Positions 33,841-46,250 of a DNA stretch of 64,000 bases are shown piece after piece. The notes beneath the pieces were generated by a model that searched no databases, was not told the DNA's origin, and was given only the letters and a program-made list of their open reading frames with translations. Numbering within the stretch: the first letter of the stretch is position 1; every line of letters begins with the position of its first letter. Origin of the DNA: Cordilura impudica (lineage: Eukaryota; Arthropoda; Insecta; Diptera; Scathophagidae); the NCBI GenBank assembly GCA_963682025.1, contig OY821520.1, forward strand, positions 182,001,745 through 182,065,744. Direction: 5' to 3'. A program made the position numbers and the translations under genes.

Positions 33841-36029
33841 TAACTTTTTTCCATTAGTGCCGAAAATGCAGAATTTTCTTTCATCTGAAACTGAAATATG
33901 CTTCCAAAATTCGGGAGCCTTGTTTACATACTCATTTGCAAAATCCATCATGGATGTCTTTGCCGAATGATTATTTTATTTTAGAAATAAATTTGGAAGA
34001 AGTTATTCTGCTATTCGATTTACTGATGCCAAAATAGTTCTCATTTCGCGCTCAGTTAGTTTGGAGGTGCGACCAGAACTAGATTTTTACAAATTTGAAT
34101 TGGTGGATTTGAAGTTTTTAACAACGTCCTGCACTAACGAGTGGCTACTGTTTATGATGCGAGCTATTTTATTTGTAAGCTTTAGGATAATTTTTCTATA
34201 GTCAGCACCGATTTGTTTGATTTTGGAACTCTTCTCAAAATATAGTTTACAAAAAAAATATAATTAAGTCAAATCAACAGATCTTGCAACAGACCTGTAC
34301 GTCATTATATAATTCATGGGATACCCCTTATTCTATATGTACGAATAATTTTTCTGACACCAATAATTGCCATACTGCATTTTGTTTTCGTTGCAAATAA
34401 AAAAATCTAGCAGAAATGTTTCGTAAGTTTTCCGAAAAACAAAAAATTGCCAATGTGTTAATGATAAACAATTCGTAATTTAAAATTTTTATCTTCAAGA
34501 ATACGTTACATTTTCTAGCGTATGTTACTCTAAATCTTAAACTATGCTGTCCCAGTTTGGTTTGATCATTTTTGTCTATATTATTTCCAATTATGCATTA
34601 ATCATATATTATTCAACTATAAAGATTAAATACACAATACAAAATTTGTGGTTTTTAATTTTTGTATACCTTATTTTCTTAGTTAAAAAAATACTTATGT
34701 TTTGTCGTAGTTTGGATTACACCTACTGTATGTCATCATTAATACTTTAAAGTCATCAATCAAGTACATATTAGGGAAATTCTATTCAAATTGTTTCAAA
34801 TTTTGCCTGAAATTTTCTATAAAGATAGTCACTTTAATACTATTATATTATCATTTCATTGCTTTTGGTTTGTTGTTACGTTTCATTAACTATTTTATTA
34901 TAGATTAGTTATATTTATGTTCCTGTTTATTTCTTTATTTATTTTTCTTCTTTCAGATCTTATCTTAACTGTTGAATCAAATCTGTAACTGTATGTAATA
35001 CGTATACATGAATCATGTAACATTGAACAATTTATTATCAAACATTCATTCATTAATTTACACAATGCAGTCGACTAAATACAAATACATACAATCGAGT
35101 TCTTTTGTATTTATCTACCGTAGAATACGAGTATGCTGTGTTTATACAAACACTTATGCCTGGACGTGCTGTGTAAAGAGAATTTGTGTATAAAGTCGTA
35201 AACAAAGTTCTTTTATGATTCAGTTTATTCACAATTACGTCGTGATGCGACAACTACAGTTTCTTCTTATATATCTTGTATGATAAGCAAAACATCATTA
35301 TGAGTTCTTGATAATATTATCCAAATAAATGTATATTTTTTGTGTCTTATTTATATCTATCGTTTAACTTTTGTCCATAATTATGCCCTAATTATGCTTT
35401 GAGTTCTTTTTTATAGAGCATTTCACAACATCAAACAGTGAATCGTTTAGGGTGCAAAAATCAATGTTGGAATATATTAATATAATATATTGAAAGCCTA
35501 TATCCTACATATCACAAATATGTTAATTTTATAACATTTATGCTAATAAAATACTTATGTTTTGGAAACAAAAATCTCAAAACTCCTTTTGCTCTTTTAT
35601 GTTACTAATTATAACATTCTCCGATTAAACGTAGTACATATCTGTTTGTTTTTTTTTACTAGAAAAACGATTTTTGAAGATATCTTATAAAAAGACAAGA
35701 AAATAATTTTTGAAGAAACGTTTAAATTTTGTAATTTTCTTATAAAAATATTATGTAATATTGAGGATTTTGTTTCGGAGCATAAGCCAAATTTAGTGTT
35801 CCTTTAATAAAAATATATAATTTTCAAATTTCGATATTTTTAAAATGCCTTTCTTTGGAATATTTCCTACCGGGTCTATATCGCACAAAACAATTTTATA
35901 GCAAAAATATACTGTTTGAAACTAGTCGAACAGTTTCGTGTATTCAAAATCCGTTATTTTATTAAAAAATAAAAATACCTTTTGTCAAAACGTCGCATTC
36001 GATATCGAGTATAATCAAATGAAATTCAA

Positions 36030-36485
36030 TATTTTGCTTTATTATTTAAAGAAGACGGGCAAAGATCAGACCTCGTTTCACTTTTACTTTTAACTAGGGG
36101 GCATAATTCGATAACTGCGACAGAGTAAAACCTCTATTATATGTTGCATAATTGTTATTAATGTGTAATAAGACTTTTGAAAAGATATACAAGCGTATAT
36201 TTAAGTATATGTAAATAAATTTATTTTCAAGAGTAAATTGATGTTAATTTTTCTTCATAGATCAGAAAATGTGGCAACATACATAAACCTCACGTTAAAA
36301 GTTAAAGGCAATAATATCTTCCCTTTAGCTTATCGGTCACTTTTAGCTTAAAGTATAGTTGTAATAACGAAAAACAATAATCTGTCCGATAACATCCTAA
36401 CTTAAGATATTGGCAAGTTGTAATAATGGCCCTTAGTATTTTATTTTGGAAAATAAAAGAATAATTTTGACCGAAAAATATCGGT
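36030..36485 (+). repeat. Repeat R4, interrupted copy
   Basis: Its ends match 33,028-33,190. About 300 bp between 36,130 and 36,430 are extra relative to that copy. Confidence 0.55.
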
Positions 36486-36654
36486 AATGAATGCGACGAT
36501 TCGACCCATGATATCTTAAATGAAAAGTTGTTTAAAATCTGTGTTTGAAAAGACCATATTGATCTTACTTTAGCTGCTCGCAAAACTTCCTGTGCGAGTA
36601 TCTTCTGACCCTTATATTTCCGCTAATAGAAACATAATTCACAGCACAGCACTG

Positions 36655-36775
36655 TGCGAGGGTATATATCAATCTCATTCACAAAATAAACCATCTTTCT
36701 GAGAAATATTTTGATAATATTGTTTGTCAATTTTTCGAGTAGGTCGGTATTGCATTTAAAGCGTCTATGTCCCAA
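36655..36775 (+). repeat. Repeat R2, diverged fragment
   Basis: ATTCACAAAATAAACCAT, TTTTGATAATATTGTTTGTC and GTATTGCATTTAAAGC follow the R2 order seen at 45,280-45,360. Confidence 0.5.
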
Positions 36776-38343
36776 ATAGCGAGAAATGGCAAATGAAAAT
36801 GTAAAAATACTCCGGTAAAATTTCATATAAAACTCCAAAAAATGTATCAGGGATGCATACATATATTTATTTGCTTGTTGTTTTTGTTGTTTTTTTTTCT
36901 TACTCTCTTTAAAGATACATTAATGGAATTATATGTGTTTAAATGTATTCAGACTACATCCGGTAATTGCTTTCAATTAAAAAAACAGCCCGAAAATACC
37001 TAATATTTTGTTGATTACACCATGCGGCAGTACTTATTGGACTTGAACAGTACCAGATACAAATGAAAGTAGAGATCATATAGTAAAACTGCGTTCTCAG
37101 TTTTACATTTTCTGAACTTTTCTCTTTTTTAAAGGAGAAGTATTATTTTCGATGTCGCCACGAATGAAATATTCTCAATGCTAATCTGCCCAATGTTTTG
37201 TGTGTCTTTGGGAATAATTATGAAGTCAGAACAAATTATTTTTTGAAAATTTATACCAATTTTTCTCCAAAATCTCATGAAATGCAAAAATTAAACTAAT
37301 GTTATTAATTTGATTTAGAAAAATCATTTTTTATTCTGAACACATGATCTCAATTTATTTCTTTTAAATTAGTTATAATTTCTTTTTGTTATATGAATAG
37401 TTCTTTTCTGTCTTTAATTATAGTAAAAATAAAATATCTGAAATTTATTAGAAGATCAGAAACATTTTCTTTAATTTGATAGTAAAAGTTAGTTAAAGTT
37501 AATTCATTTATTAGTATTTATAATTAGCAAGGTGTCATTTTTTCAAAATCGTCCGATAAATTTAAGATAGCATTTATTTCAGAGAAATCTTCAGTCTTCA
37601 AGTTGAAATACAATTTTTTTTGTTTTTTCATATGTGTTAGAAGATATGGGGCTATATATGTAGCTTTCTCAGAAAAATTTATTTTATTTATGTTTCGTTT
37701 TCATACAAAGTAATTAATTAACGGGGATTATGTTGATGTTTTTTCATGTGATTGATAAGTCTCTAAAAAAATATATATAAATATGAAATATATCGATAGG
37801 GTTTTTGGTATATATAGCATAAAAATCGTAGAAATTCGGAAATCGTCATTTTGGAAATCGTTTGCCACACCCAAAAACAAATCCGATTTTATAGTCAGTA
37901 CCCATTTTTGAAACACCTTAAAATTGCCTAACAAAACTCACTTGGCCCATGCAAAAAGGACCAATATCATGGAAAATTTGAAGGAAAAAAGAAATGCTCC
38001 ATACAAAAAAATTCTCTTTTTTTTGGCGTTTTCAGAGCACTAAGCCACCCCTTAAAAATAATTTGTTTTGGATATCACTTATACTGTTAATTTTGCCATA
38101 ATATTAACTTTCAAAAACCACATGGCCCAGTCGAGGTGTATGGTTGGTCGGGAAAGTTTTTTATTAATTTATATTTTACAACATTCGAATAGCATGCATC
38201 TCCGCACGCAAATTCATGAAATGTTTTTTAAGTGGTAAATCTTTTTCAAATGTCTTTTTCAAGACAAATGTGGAACATTCCGCTGGAAAGATAATTAAAA
38301 GAACTCTGACGTTTTAGAACTTCTTTCTTTTTTTAAAACTGGA

Positions 38344-39895
38344 AATGGAGAAACGTCATATCATTTCGTTTTTAAGAGATATTGAGGGTTCGAATCGACG
38401 GTTAGATGCGAAAAATGTGGAACTATTTTTGAAATTAAAAAAGACACATTCTGATGATGTTTTTTAAGGAGTCTTAGGGAAACTAAAAAAAAATGGAATA
38501 GAATTAAGGTCTATTACCTTAAAAACCAAAAAATTAGCAGATTAGAGCAAAAACTAAAAGCTTTAAAGGCGAATAATCCCAAAACCCCCCGAGATGTGTA
38601 TATTGACTAAAAAGATGTTCATCTACACAATGCTAGAAATGCCGATAGCTTGCAATAAAATTGTTGAAGTATTTGATATGATCAAAATAAACATTTCGAA
38701 GAGTTCTATTTACAGGTATAAAGAAAAATTTTTATATTTTGTGGAGCTATCTACGGCATACCAAATCCAGTTCTTACTTGATGATGGAACAGATTTTACG
38801 CTGCATCATGAAGAAAGCACGATGGGCATCCATAAAATAGAAGCTTTTATTTTAACAGCTTTGTGTGAAGGCGAATTCAATGAAATTGTAGTTGCAATCG
38901 AAAAAGTGCCAAAAAAAAGTGTTGAATATCAATTAAAAGTATTACAGGATAGTTTAAATAGAATGGATCATCTGATTGAAACATCTGAGGCACTTCAATC
39001 TAAGTTCTTCTTAAAGTTAAATGCTTGCATGGCAGGTAATGCGGCAACATCAAAAGCTTTTAATACATGCCTGAATAATTCTCGGCAGGAAATTTTCAAT
39101 TCTGGTGCGTTTTCGGGAGCTGCAGAAAATGTCAAAACTTTAAGTCTAAAACAATATTTTGTTCATGCAGCCAATAATATTTCAAAAGAATTGGTAGCCA
39201 AGCTTGATGTAGTATTCAATGGTTTCAGTACTAAGATTAAGAATCTACCGGGCTTCATGAACTCAAAAACGCTGCTTACCATCCAATAGCTGATGATTTC
39301 TTAAATTTTCAATCGAATAAAGGCATTCTTCATCCAAAAACTCTGAACGACCTGCGGGGTCATAGGTTCATGTTTTTGGTTGATATTTCTCATCAGATCA
39401 TTCAGCTGAACGATTTGTTAATTGAATTCGCCAGCCAATATAAAAGTGTATATAAAGACGCAGAGGCAATATTGAAAGTTCTTGACAGTGAAATCATTTC
39501 AATTGAAGTTATGCGTTGCTTTGAACTCCGTTTGCATAGAACCGATTAAACTCGTTAGTAGTAGTGGAATAACTGAAAAAGAAAAACGTGTGGAGTTCAA
39601 TTCTTTTTTAATAAAAATTATTGAAGCTTTGGAAGAAGAAGGTGTAACATGCAACATGCTCTATGAAAACATTCCCGATAATTTTAAATTCGCAATTTGT
39701 GAGCAGAAAATGTCGTTTAACGAATTCTATAGCGATATCCTGTTGACTGTAGGAAATTCAGTCAATAATCGATATCTTAACATATCATTGGATGAAGTCA
39801 AATCTTCCAAAAGCAATATAAATTTGGAACGAGTTTTTGCGATGGTTAAAAGAAATGAAGATGTCTTCATTACGGAAATTTTAAGCTCTGTGTGA
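38344..39895 (+). pseudogene. Unrecognised broken gene, about 500 codons
   Basis: I do not recognise this gene. An ATG at 38344 opens MEKRHIISFLRDIEGSNRRL; after a stop and frameshift, 38594-39289 is open for 231 codons with ISKSSIYRYKEKF, IQFLLDDGTDFTLHHEEST, HKIEAFILTALCEGEF and LNACMAGNAATSKAFNTCLN. The reading then shifts to HPIADDFLNFQSNKGILHPK (about 39,280-39,345) and LRGHRFMFLVDISHQIIQLN, and shifts again to 39482-39895 ending in ERVFAMVKRNEDVFITEIL. Codon use is protein-like throughout, with at least three disruptions. The alternation of acidic motifs could be a decayed transposase core, but this is a guess. A TE origin fits its place in a giant intron. Confidence 0.5.
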
Positions 39896-40275
39896 AATTT
39901 TAAGACATTCTGAAAGAGGGAAAATTTTTATATGAAAAATTAAATTCGGACTATATGGGGGTGGGTGGTGGGTGTGGCTAATTTTATGAAACTTCATATT
40001 TTTCTTAATTTCATTGTGATAAGGCCAAGTTTCATCACTTACGAACACTCCTTATAGTTTTTAGAGTCAAATGTACCTATTATGCGATCCCACTGTGTCA
40101 TGGGAGGAAATTGGAAACGCCTGTTTCTGAAGTTTTATCGCTTTAAAAAAAAGTTCCAAAACAAAAGTTTATACATATTTAGTATCAAACGAAATCATAA
40201 AAAAAATTAAATTTCTTTCAAAACAGGTTTTTTGACACCTTGCTATTTATAATACTCTTAATTGACATAATTCAT

Positions 40276-40972
40276 TTATATTTCGTTTCTAACAAACTTT
40301 ATACATTCTTTATTGAAGATATTATTATTGAGTTCATTCTTAATTTTAGTTGGTAATAAGTTGAATAGTTTGAGGCCCTTGTAGAAAAGAGATCTCTGCA
40401 TTGAGGATGTTGTAACCCGCTGCAGTCTAAAGTTATTGGCATTCCGTAGTGAATATGGTTGTGTCTCACCAACATATCTCGTTTGTTCACTTAAGTAGTC
40501 TGGTGCAGTCCCCTGTCGTATTTTTTGTATCAGTTTTATGGTGTTTAGTGCTAGCCGTTGTTTTATATTCATCCATTGAGAGTATTTAGCATGGTGTTTA
40601 TTGGTGTGTATCTGTTGCATTTCAAAATCGATCACATTGCCTTATTTTGAAGTTTTTGTAATCTTTCTATATGTGTATCAGTGCAGCTTGTGTATAATAT
40701 TGTGGACCCGAATTCAAAATGTGATTTAATTATTGAATTGTAGCTGTTTATTGCCGTTAAGACGTTTATTTTATTTCTTATTCTTTTAAAGAACCCGATT
40801 TTTTTCCGATTTTTTTACATAAGAACTCTATATGTGCATTAAATTTTAGCTTTTTATCAATTATGAAGCCAAAGTATTTGATCTGTTCAACTTTCTCTAT
40901 AATTTCTCCATTTATTTCAATATTCATTTCACTTCTCATATTTATTTCCATAGTTTTCGTTTTTTTTTTCAT
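40276..40972 (-). pseudogene. LINE ORF2 carboxy-terminal domain
   Basis: Pieces: INGEIIEKVEQIKYFGFIID and FNAHIEFLCKKIGKKSG (the thumb region after the reverse transcriptase), then MNIKQRLALNTIKLIQKIRQ, APDYLSEQ, YSLRNANNFRLQ, SMQRSLFYKGLKLFNLLPTK and KNELNNNIFNKECIKF. This is the recurrent tail of insect Jockey/I-like ORF2 proteins. Two frames are used. Confidence 0.8.
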
Positions 40973-41026
40973 TTAATTTTAGTTTATTCATTTTTAACCA
41001 TTTACCTATGTTATTCATATCTGTTG

Positions 41027-42577
41027 TTAAGTTTTCCCGACATTGTTCAGAGTTACATCCTTCTGTGAAAATAAGTGTATCGTCTGCGTATAAAACCATT
41101 TCGTTTTTTTTTTCAATACATTCGGCGTATCATTTATATATATAATAAACAATAATGCTCTCAATATTGACCCTTGGGGAACTCCATAGTTATTATTTAT
41201 TTTCTCTGATTTTGCATCGTTAACCTTTGTAAATTGTTTTCTGTTAGATAGGTATGATTTAAACCACTTTAGTTCCGTATCTTGAATACCATACATAAAT
41301 TGTTTGTTTATTAATATTTCCCTATCGATGATTTCAAATGCTCTTTTAAAATCCAAAAAGATTGCCATTATTTTTTTATTCTTCTCTATATTTTTCCACC
41401 GGTTGATAACATAATTCACGGTAGTCTCACATGAAAAATTTTTTCGGAAGCCTGATTGATATTTATTTAGTATCGAACATGATTCAATGTATTTTACTAA
41501 TTGTTCCTTCACGACCATCTCTAGTATTTTTTCAAAAGTTTTTAAGGCATTTATGGGCCGGAATTTATCACATTTCTTTGTCTTTGCTACCTTTTCGACC
41601 GGAGTTATCATGGTGTCCTTCCAATTTTCTGGAAATATTCCAGATTTTAGTGAGTCATTTATGATTTTTAACAGTATATTGCCAGTTGGGATCCAGTTAT
41701 TCAGTATTATTTTTGGTGTTATTTTTTCAAAGTCTTTTTTATTTTTTAAGTTTTTTACAATATTTTTAAGTTCTGCAGGAGTGATTACTCGGAATTTGAA
41801 TCTTTTTTCGGTCATACTTATATGGTTTATATAATGCACGTTATCAATCGATTTTCTTAGAACATTAATACTATTAACAAAGTATTCATTAAAATGACTA
41901 GCTACTTGCTTGTTTTCCTTATGTTCACCGTCACTGAATATCACAGATTTGATCACATTTTGCTCTTTCTTCATCAGTAAGTTTTTTATTGTGTTCCACA
42001 TTTGCTTTTGGTCTTTGGTTCTATTTATTTGGTCAGTTGTGTACTTAAATTTTGCGTTCGCAATTTCTACTTTATATTTATTTCTCTTTTCGGTGTTGTT
42101 TTTCCATGCTTCGATTGTATTTTCATACTTGGCCTTATCACGTATTATAATTTTATTTTGCTTCATTCTATTGAGATCATCAGTAAACCATTGGTCAGAA
42201 AAAACTTGCTCCTTCACCGTTATTATAGAGAATTTCCGCACAGTTTCCTTATAACATCTGTCCAAATAATTGGCGTTATCAGTGATGTCTTTGCCTCCAT
42301 CGTATTCCAATATTGCGCTTAGTTCTCGGTTAAAAAGCCCCGGCTTATATATAAAAATCTCTACTTGTTTATTGCACTTTCTTTTCTTTATATCACATTT
42401 AATCATTATGTTTATTACTTCATGGTCTGATATAATAAATGCTGAATTCATTTCCACCGAAACTTTATGGCTATTTGTTATAACATAGTCAATAATTGTT
42501 TTTGATAAATTTGTGACTCTGGTGAATTGATTACCTATTTGGCTTAGAATTTTCATTTGGTAAAAACTATTTTTCAC
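41027..42577 (-). pseudogene. LINE ORF2: end of endonuclease and reverse transcriptase
   Basis: A 516-codon frame. The beginning has TIIDYVITNSHKVS and IISDHEVINIMI (endonuclease SDH motif). Then the reverse transcriptase: NWKDTMITPVEK, KFRPINALKTFEKILE, LNKYQSGFRKNFSCETTVNY, MAIFLDFKRAFEIIDREIL (block with the first Asp, FLDF.RAFE) and NNYGVPQGSILRALLFIIYI. The catalytic (F/Y)ADD box lies near 41,070, where the frame breaks (KWFYTQTIHLFSQKD; a one-base change would give a YADD-like reading). An L-to-R change in GSILGPLLF-like sequence is also seen. Confidence 0.88.
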
Positions 42578-42579
42578 CA

Positions 42580-42770
42580 GTCTATGTTAAAATCACCCAT
42601 TATCAAAGTATCACAGTTCTTCTCACTCATTACATCGTGGGTTTCTTGAAACGCTACGCAAAACTCTGCTTTAATACCACTAGGAGATCTGTATATTGCA
42701 CCCATTAATATAATATTATTTTCGCATTGGGCCTCGCAAACTAATATCCAGTAGTTAGACTTCAGAACTT
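42580..42770 (-). pseudogene. LINE ORF2 endonuclease remnant
   Basis: Minus-strand reading gives NIILMGAIYRSPSGIKAE, FCVAFQETHDVMSEKNCDTL and IMGDFNIDW. The YRSPSG and GDFN motifs are diagnostic of the AP-like endonuclease of non-LTR elements. The part toward 43,080 is too broken to follow. Confidence 0.8.
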
Positions 42771-43099
42771 TCTAATATAATTTTTTTATTGTCCATTCTT
42801 GTTTGTAATATTAATTACTCCTCCTGTTCGCGCTGAATTTGAGTAGCTAATAATTTGATTATAATTTGCTAACGATATTTCATTTTATTGAATATCTTCG
42901 GTCAAATGCGTTTCAGATAACACAAGGAAATCCAGATTTTCTTTGGCGATTAGTACCTCAATTTGGTTGTAGTTATTCGATAAACCTTGAACATTTGTAT
43001 ACATTGCACTTATTGTATTTGGTTGTTATTGCGTTAACCCTAGTTTTTTCTTTTTACTGGCCAATTTGTTTTGGTACACAGGACATTTTTTATCGTTAG

Positions 43100-43345
43100 T
43101 CACATGATTTTCTCTAATCCCAGATTTAATCTTCTATTTTCGCGTATACAATTTATACATTTTATCATTTGCTCATTATTACACTCGTTTCGTTTATGAT
43201 TACCATGACATTTTATACAAGTTTCCATATTTTTGCACTCATTTGCTATATGGTTATAGCCTCTGCACTTATAACATTGTTTTACAGACGTACCATCAAA
43301 TACTCTACATCTTTCCCAACCGATGTTGACTCTTTGTGCTCTCAT
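43100..43345 (-). pseudogene. LINE ORF1 carboxy-terminal CCHC zinc knuckles
   Basis: VKQCYKCRGYNHIANECKN and ETCIKCHGNHKRNEC carry two zinc knuckles (C-x2-C-x4-H-x4-C and a variant), followed by a third C-x2-C (IKCINC). Such arrays end ORF1 in Jockey/I-type LINEs and bind nucleic acid. It is in frame with the end of ORF1 only after a shift. Confidence 0.85.
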
Positions 43346-43482
43346 AATATTTTCATATGTTTCATTGTCTATATTTAATTTAACATTGTGTATCGTTCTA
43401 TTATTTCGTTTTGTTTCAAAAGTACTTATTATTTTTATGTCTTTATTACCGATCAGCGGGTTCTGCTTCCGTAATTTTGTTA

Positions 43483-44303
43483 TTATTTCATCTTCTTATT
43501 CATTATTTCATCTCTTATTTCATAGTTTTCACCCATTTCGACTTCTATAGCGCTCTTTATTTTGTCTCTCTCTTCGTTATTTTCACTTCTAATAATTATT
43601 GTTCCATTACTTCTATTTTCCACGTTGGTAATTTTTAAATTCACTGGATCTACTTTTTTGTTTAGCTCTTCAATTGTTTTGTCAACTCCTTGTTTTTTCT
43701 TTGGTTCCACAATTAATGGCAACTGTTTGTTGATTTTTGGCAACCCTGTTGTTACTAACTCTGAGTAAAGCGGTTTATTTTGGTTGACGTTTATGTCTAT
43801 AATTGTTTTCTTTATTTCATTGCACATCTTCTCGTTCTCCTCTCGTAATTCCTACACAGTTTGTTGTTTTTGCTTTTCACTTCGCTTACATTTTCACACA
43901 ACTTGCCAATGTCTTTAATATTACTTTCACAACTTGTTTGTACATCACCGAATTTCTTCATGCTCATTTCATAACGTTTTTCAATAGCCTCCAAAAGCTT
44001 CTTCATTTCTACCGCATTACGTTTTAAGGATTCTTGAAATTCCTCTTTATAATCAATCAAGTGTTGTTTGTTTTTTCTCACTTCTTCTTGTACTTCAGCT
44101 AACACCCAGTCGAGGTTATGTACGTACTGGATGCAATCATCACACATATATCTTATGAAACTATTAAATTCCAAAATTTTTATATTATATTGGTCAACTC
44201 CACAACACTTAACAGCGGGATGACATTCCTTTTTGCATACACACTCGCAACGGACTCCAGATTCGCCACGAATGGCTGAATTACATTTACTGCACTCAGG
44301 CAT
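43483..44303 (-). pseudogene. LINE ORF1, amino-terminal part with PHD-like finger
   Basis: It starts MPECSKCNSAIRGESGVRCE, with cysteines and a histidine spaced as in a PHD-type zinc finger (C..C, C.C, C...C....H, C...CDDC), followed by HNLDWVLAEVQEEVRKNKQH and a long charged, heptad-like stretch (EEFQESLKRNAVEMKKLLEA). After a frameshift near 43,820 it continues through ENRSNGTIIIRSENNEERDK. PHD-like fingers at the start of ORF1 are known in some insect LINEs. The protein would bind element RNA or chromatin. Confidence 0.75.
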
Positions 44304-44475
44304 TACGTCGCTTTTTGTTAATATTCATCAACATATATAATCTTTGTTGATTTTATTTCACTTTTTGAAACAGTACTTTATTTATCGTTTTATTATAGTC
44401 CTGTCTATTTTAACAACCAATAAGTATTTTATTTTTAATAATTTTGTAGAACTTTCATATCGAAGCAATCTTTTT

Positions 44476-44620
44476 AATTATAACATAACAATTATCACAG
44501 ATTCAATAAATTTCACTGATGAAGGCAGAAGTGCCAAAATCTAGTCTGATTAAAGGTGCAGTGTAGTTATGAATTTTAGAAATATATGCTTTCTTCTTCT
44601 CTACCACTCATCATTGAGAA
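44476..44620 (+). repeat. Repeat R3, 3' part
   Basis: About 85% similar to 33,700-33,840, including CAATTATCACAGATTCAATA, CACTGATGAAGGCAGAAGTG and GCTTTCTTCTTCTCTACCA. It lies just upstream of the LINE's ORF1. Confidence 0.7.
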
Positions 44621-45169
44621 CAAAATATAATTTTGCATATTAATTACAGTATTAATTGCAATATATCTGAAAAATGACGTCAAATCTAACAAAATGTAAT
44701 TTTTTGTTAACGCTTAATTAATAAAGCTCTAAGAATAAAATTGAAGTGTGTGGTGAAGTATAAATAACATTTCAACATATAATTTTTTTTATAAACTATA
44801 TCATAAATTCGCGAGGACAAAAATTTCGAAGGACATTATTTACAATTTTTCGTTGTGAAAAATTAAAACAAAATCTTGTTTTCATTTCCAGAGATAGTCC
44901 TCTTTCACTTGGTACCTATTTTGATAGAAATATTGAAATAAATTTTTAGAGTTTTTTATATCCTTAAAACTTTTGAGGACATTTGAAAAGGAGAAAATAT
45001 CAGAAAATTATAAACTATGAATGAACTATCAATTTTACTACATACGGTATCTACTTTCATGTGCCTATGGTCTGGTTTAAGTCAAATAAAAAATGTAAAA
45101 TTATATCACGGTGTTATCTTATCAATCTAAAAGATCTAGATATTGTAATGTGAAATCTAGAATTTTTTT

Positions 45170-45430
45170 ACCGTCCACACCACTGTAACTCATCTAAAAA
45201 AAAATTTGTGACCCTTGATCCTTAAAGCAACTCGAGTCGATGTGGCGATTACACTGACTGTCTGTTGAAATCATGCTCATTTACAAAATATACCATTTGC
45301 CTGGGTAAAATTAGGATAATATTGTTTGTCATTATTTCCACCAGGATGGTATTTAAAATAGGGTAAATCAGGAATCATTGTGCCAAGATATGGCCTAGAA
45401 TTCATTGTGTTTGTTCTAATAATTTCATCT
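45170..45430 (+). repeat. Repeat R2
   Basis: It has GATCCTTAAAGCAACTCGAG, ATTTACAAAATATACCATTT, GATAATATTGTTTGTC and GATGGTATTTAAAATAGGG. The last string is the uninterrupted equivalent of the insertion point of the 26-kb Helitron. Confidence 0.7.
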
Positions 45431-45864
45431 GTTTCCATGGTGTAGAGTTTTAATATAGCACTGGTTTATTATATAATTTAATATGGAATTGAAGCCACGT
45501 ATTTGAGGTGAAAATGAGAGCAGGAATGATTGTATGGAAGATACTAAATTTTAAAAATTTATTCGAAAAATTTTTAATAGATAACACCGATAACACGGAT
45601 TTGATATATAAAGTAGTGTCCGATAAAAAATAAGGAATTTCGGTTTAGATATTGTAAAATAGGAAATTCCATAAAATTTCCAAGATTCCATTCTCTCGCA
45701 TGAGATCGATAGCGGCATCGCAGGACGAGTTTAATTATTAACAATTATTTTTTTGAAACTTTTAAAATATTTAAAAATTCATGTTATGAAAAAATGTAAA
45801 TGCGGTTTTACTCCTTTTGGTTTCTAGTTTCAGATATAAAGTAACGAAAAGTGATGCTGTACAT

Positions 45865-46250
45865 TAAAAAAATGGTCAGTTGTGTTAACTCAACGAGCAT
45901 ATCGCCGATTATATCGTGTCAAAGAAACATCGTCAGACAACACTATTCGTTGTTTAGTGTCGAATTTTGTTCAGCACGGGGCAATGAGAGCTCTTCCACA
46001 TGCCATTCATCAACGTCCAAGACATTCCAATGAAGTGAACCTAAATGAGTCGTATTGTCATCACGCTCAGCATTTTGGAGTCAGTGGGATCACTTTTAAG
46101 GGATGTTTCCCTTTTGTTGCCGTATCAAGTGCCACGTCGCACTGTGGCTGAAATTTTGATTTCATTGACCAAAAGTCCAATTTTTTGTCGCCGATTTCTA
46201 AAATTTTTACGCCATTTTTTAGCTAATATATCCAAATTCATGTAGCCAAA
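45865..46250 (+). pseudogene. Transposase amino-terminal remnant (TQRAYRR-type)
   Basis: The plus strand gives VLTQRAYRRLYRVKETSSDN and TIRCLVSNFVQHG. This is the first helix-turn-helix of transposases whose amino terminus begins TQRAYRRHF...ATIRRWV..F...G. Later pieces in shifted frames (SRIVITLSILESVGSLLRDV, VPRRTVAEILI) could be the second helix-turn-helix. It complements the carboxy-terminal remnant at 22,617-23,050, likely from the same superfamily. Confidence 0.6.

Larger units (their letters stand above)
32800..34160 (-). pseudogene. Tc1-like transposase remnant with nested insertions
   Basis: Minus-strand pieces: a VKHG-like motif with GGGGD (about 33,420), PQILIL/PDLNPIERF (about 32,975, the catalytic Glu region) and WSKKSKEATLKLVKSMRNHL (about 32,820-32,880), the usual carboxy terminus. 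An upstream portion (33,845-34,160) is displaced by an R3 insertion at about 33,440-33,840, and an R4 piece lies at 33,028-33,190. The parallel copy at 53,570-54,240 lacks the R3 insertion: there AACCGTTGGCAAAAGG runs on to the next block, which supports the nesting. Confidence 0.65.
40276..44303 (-). mobile_element. LINE (non-LTR retrotransposon), nearly full-length but broken
   Basis: About 4 kb on the minus strand in the order ORF1 (PHD-like finger, coiled region, CCHC fingers), AP-like endonuclease, reverse transcriptase and carboxy-terminal domain. This is the layout of the Jockey/I group of insect LINEs; the exact clade is not decided. Several frameshifts split the frames. It lies antisense to nothing: it is in the same orientation as Ca-alpha1T. 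No poly(A) tail or target duplication was identified with confidence at about 40,250. Confidence 0.85.

Noticed and set aside
41431..43638. Many plus-strand open frames of 68-115 codons
   Set aside because: They are shadows opposite the LINE ORF1/ORF2 coding strand and show no motifs of their own.
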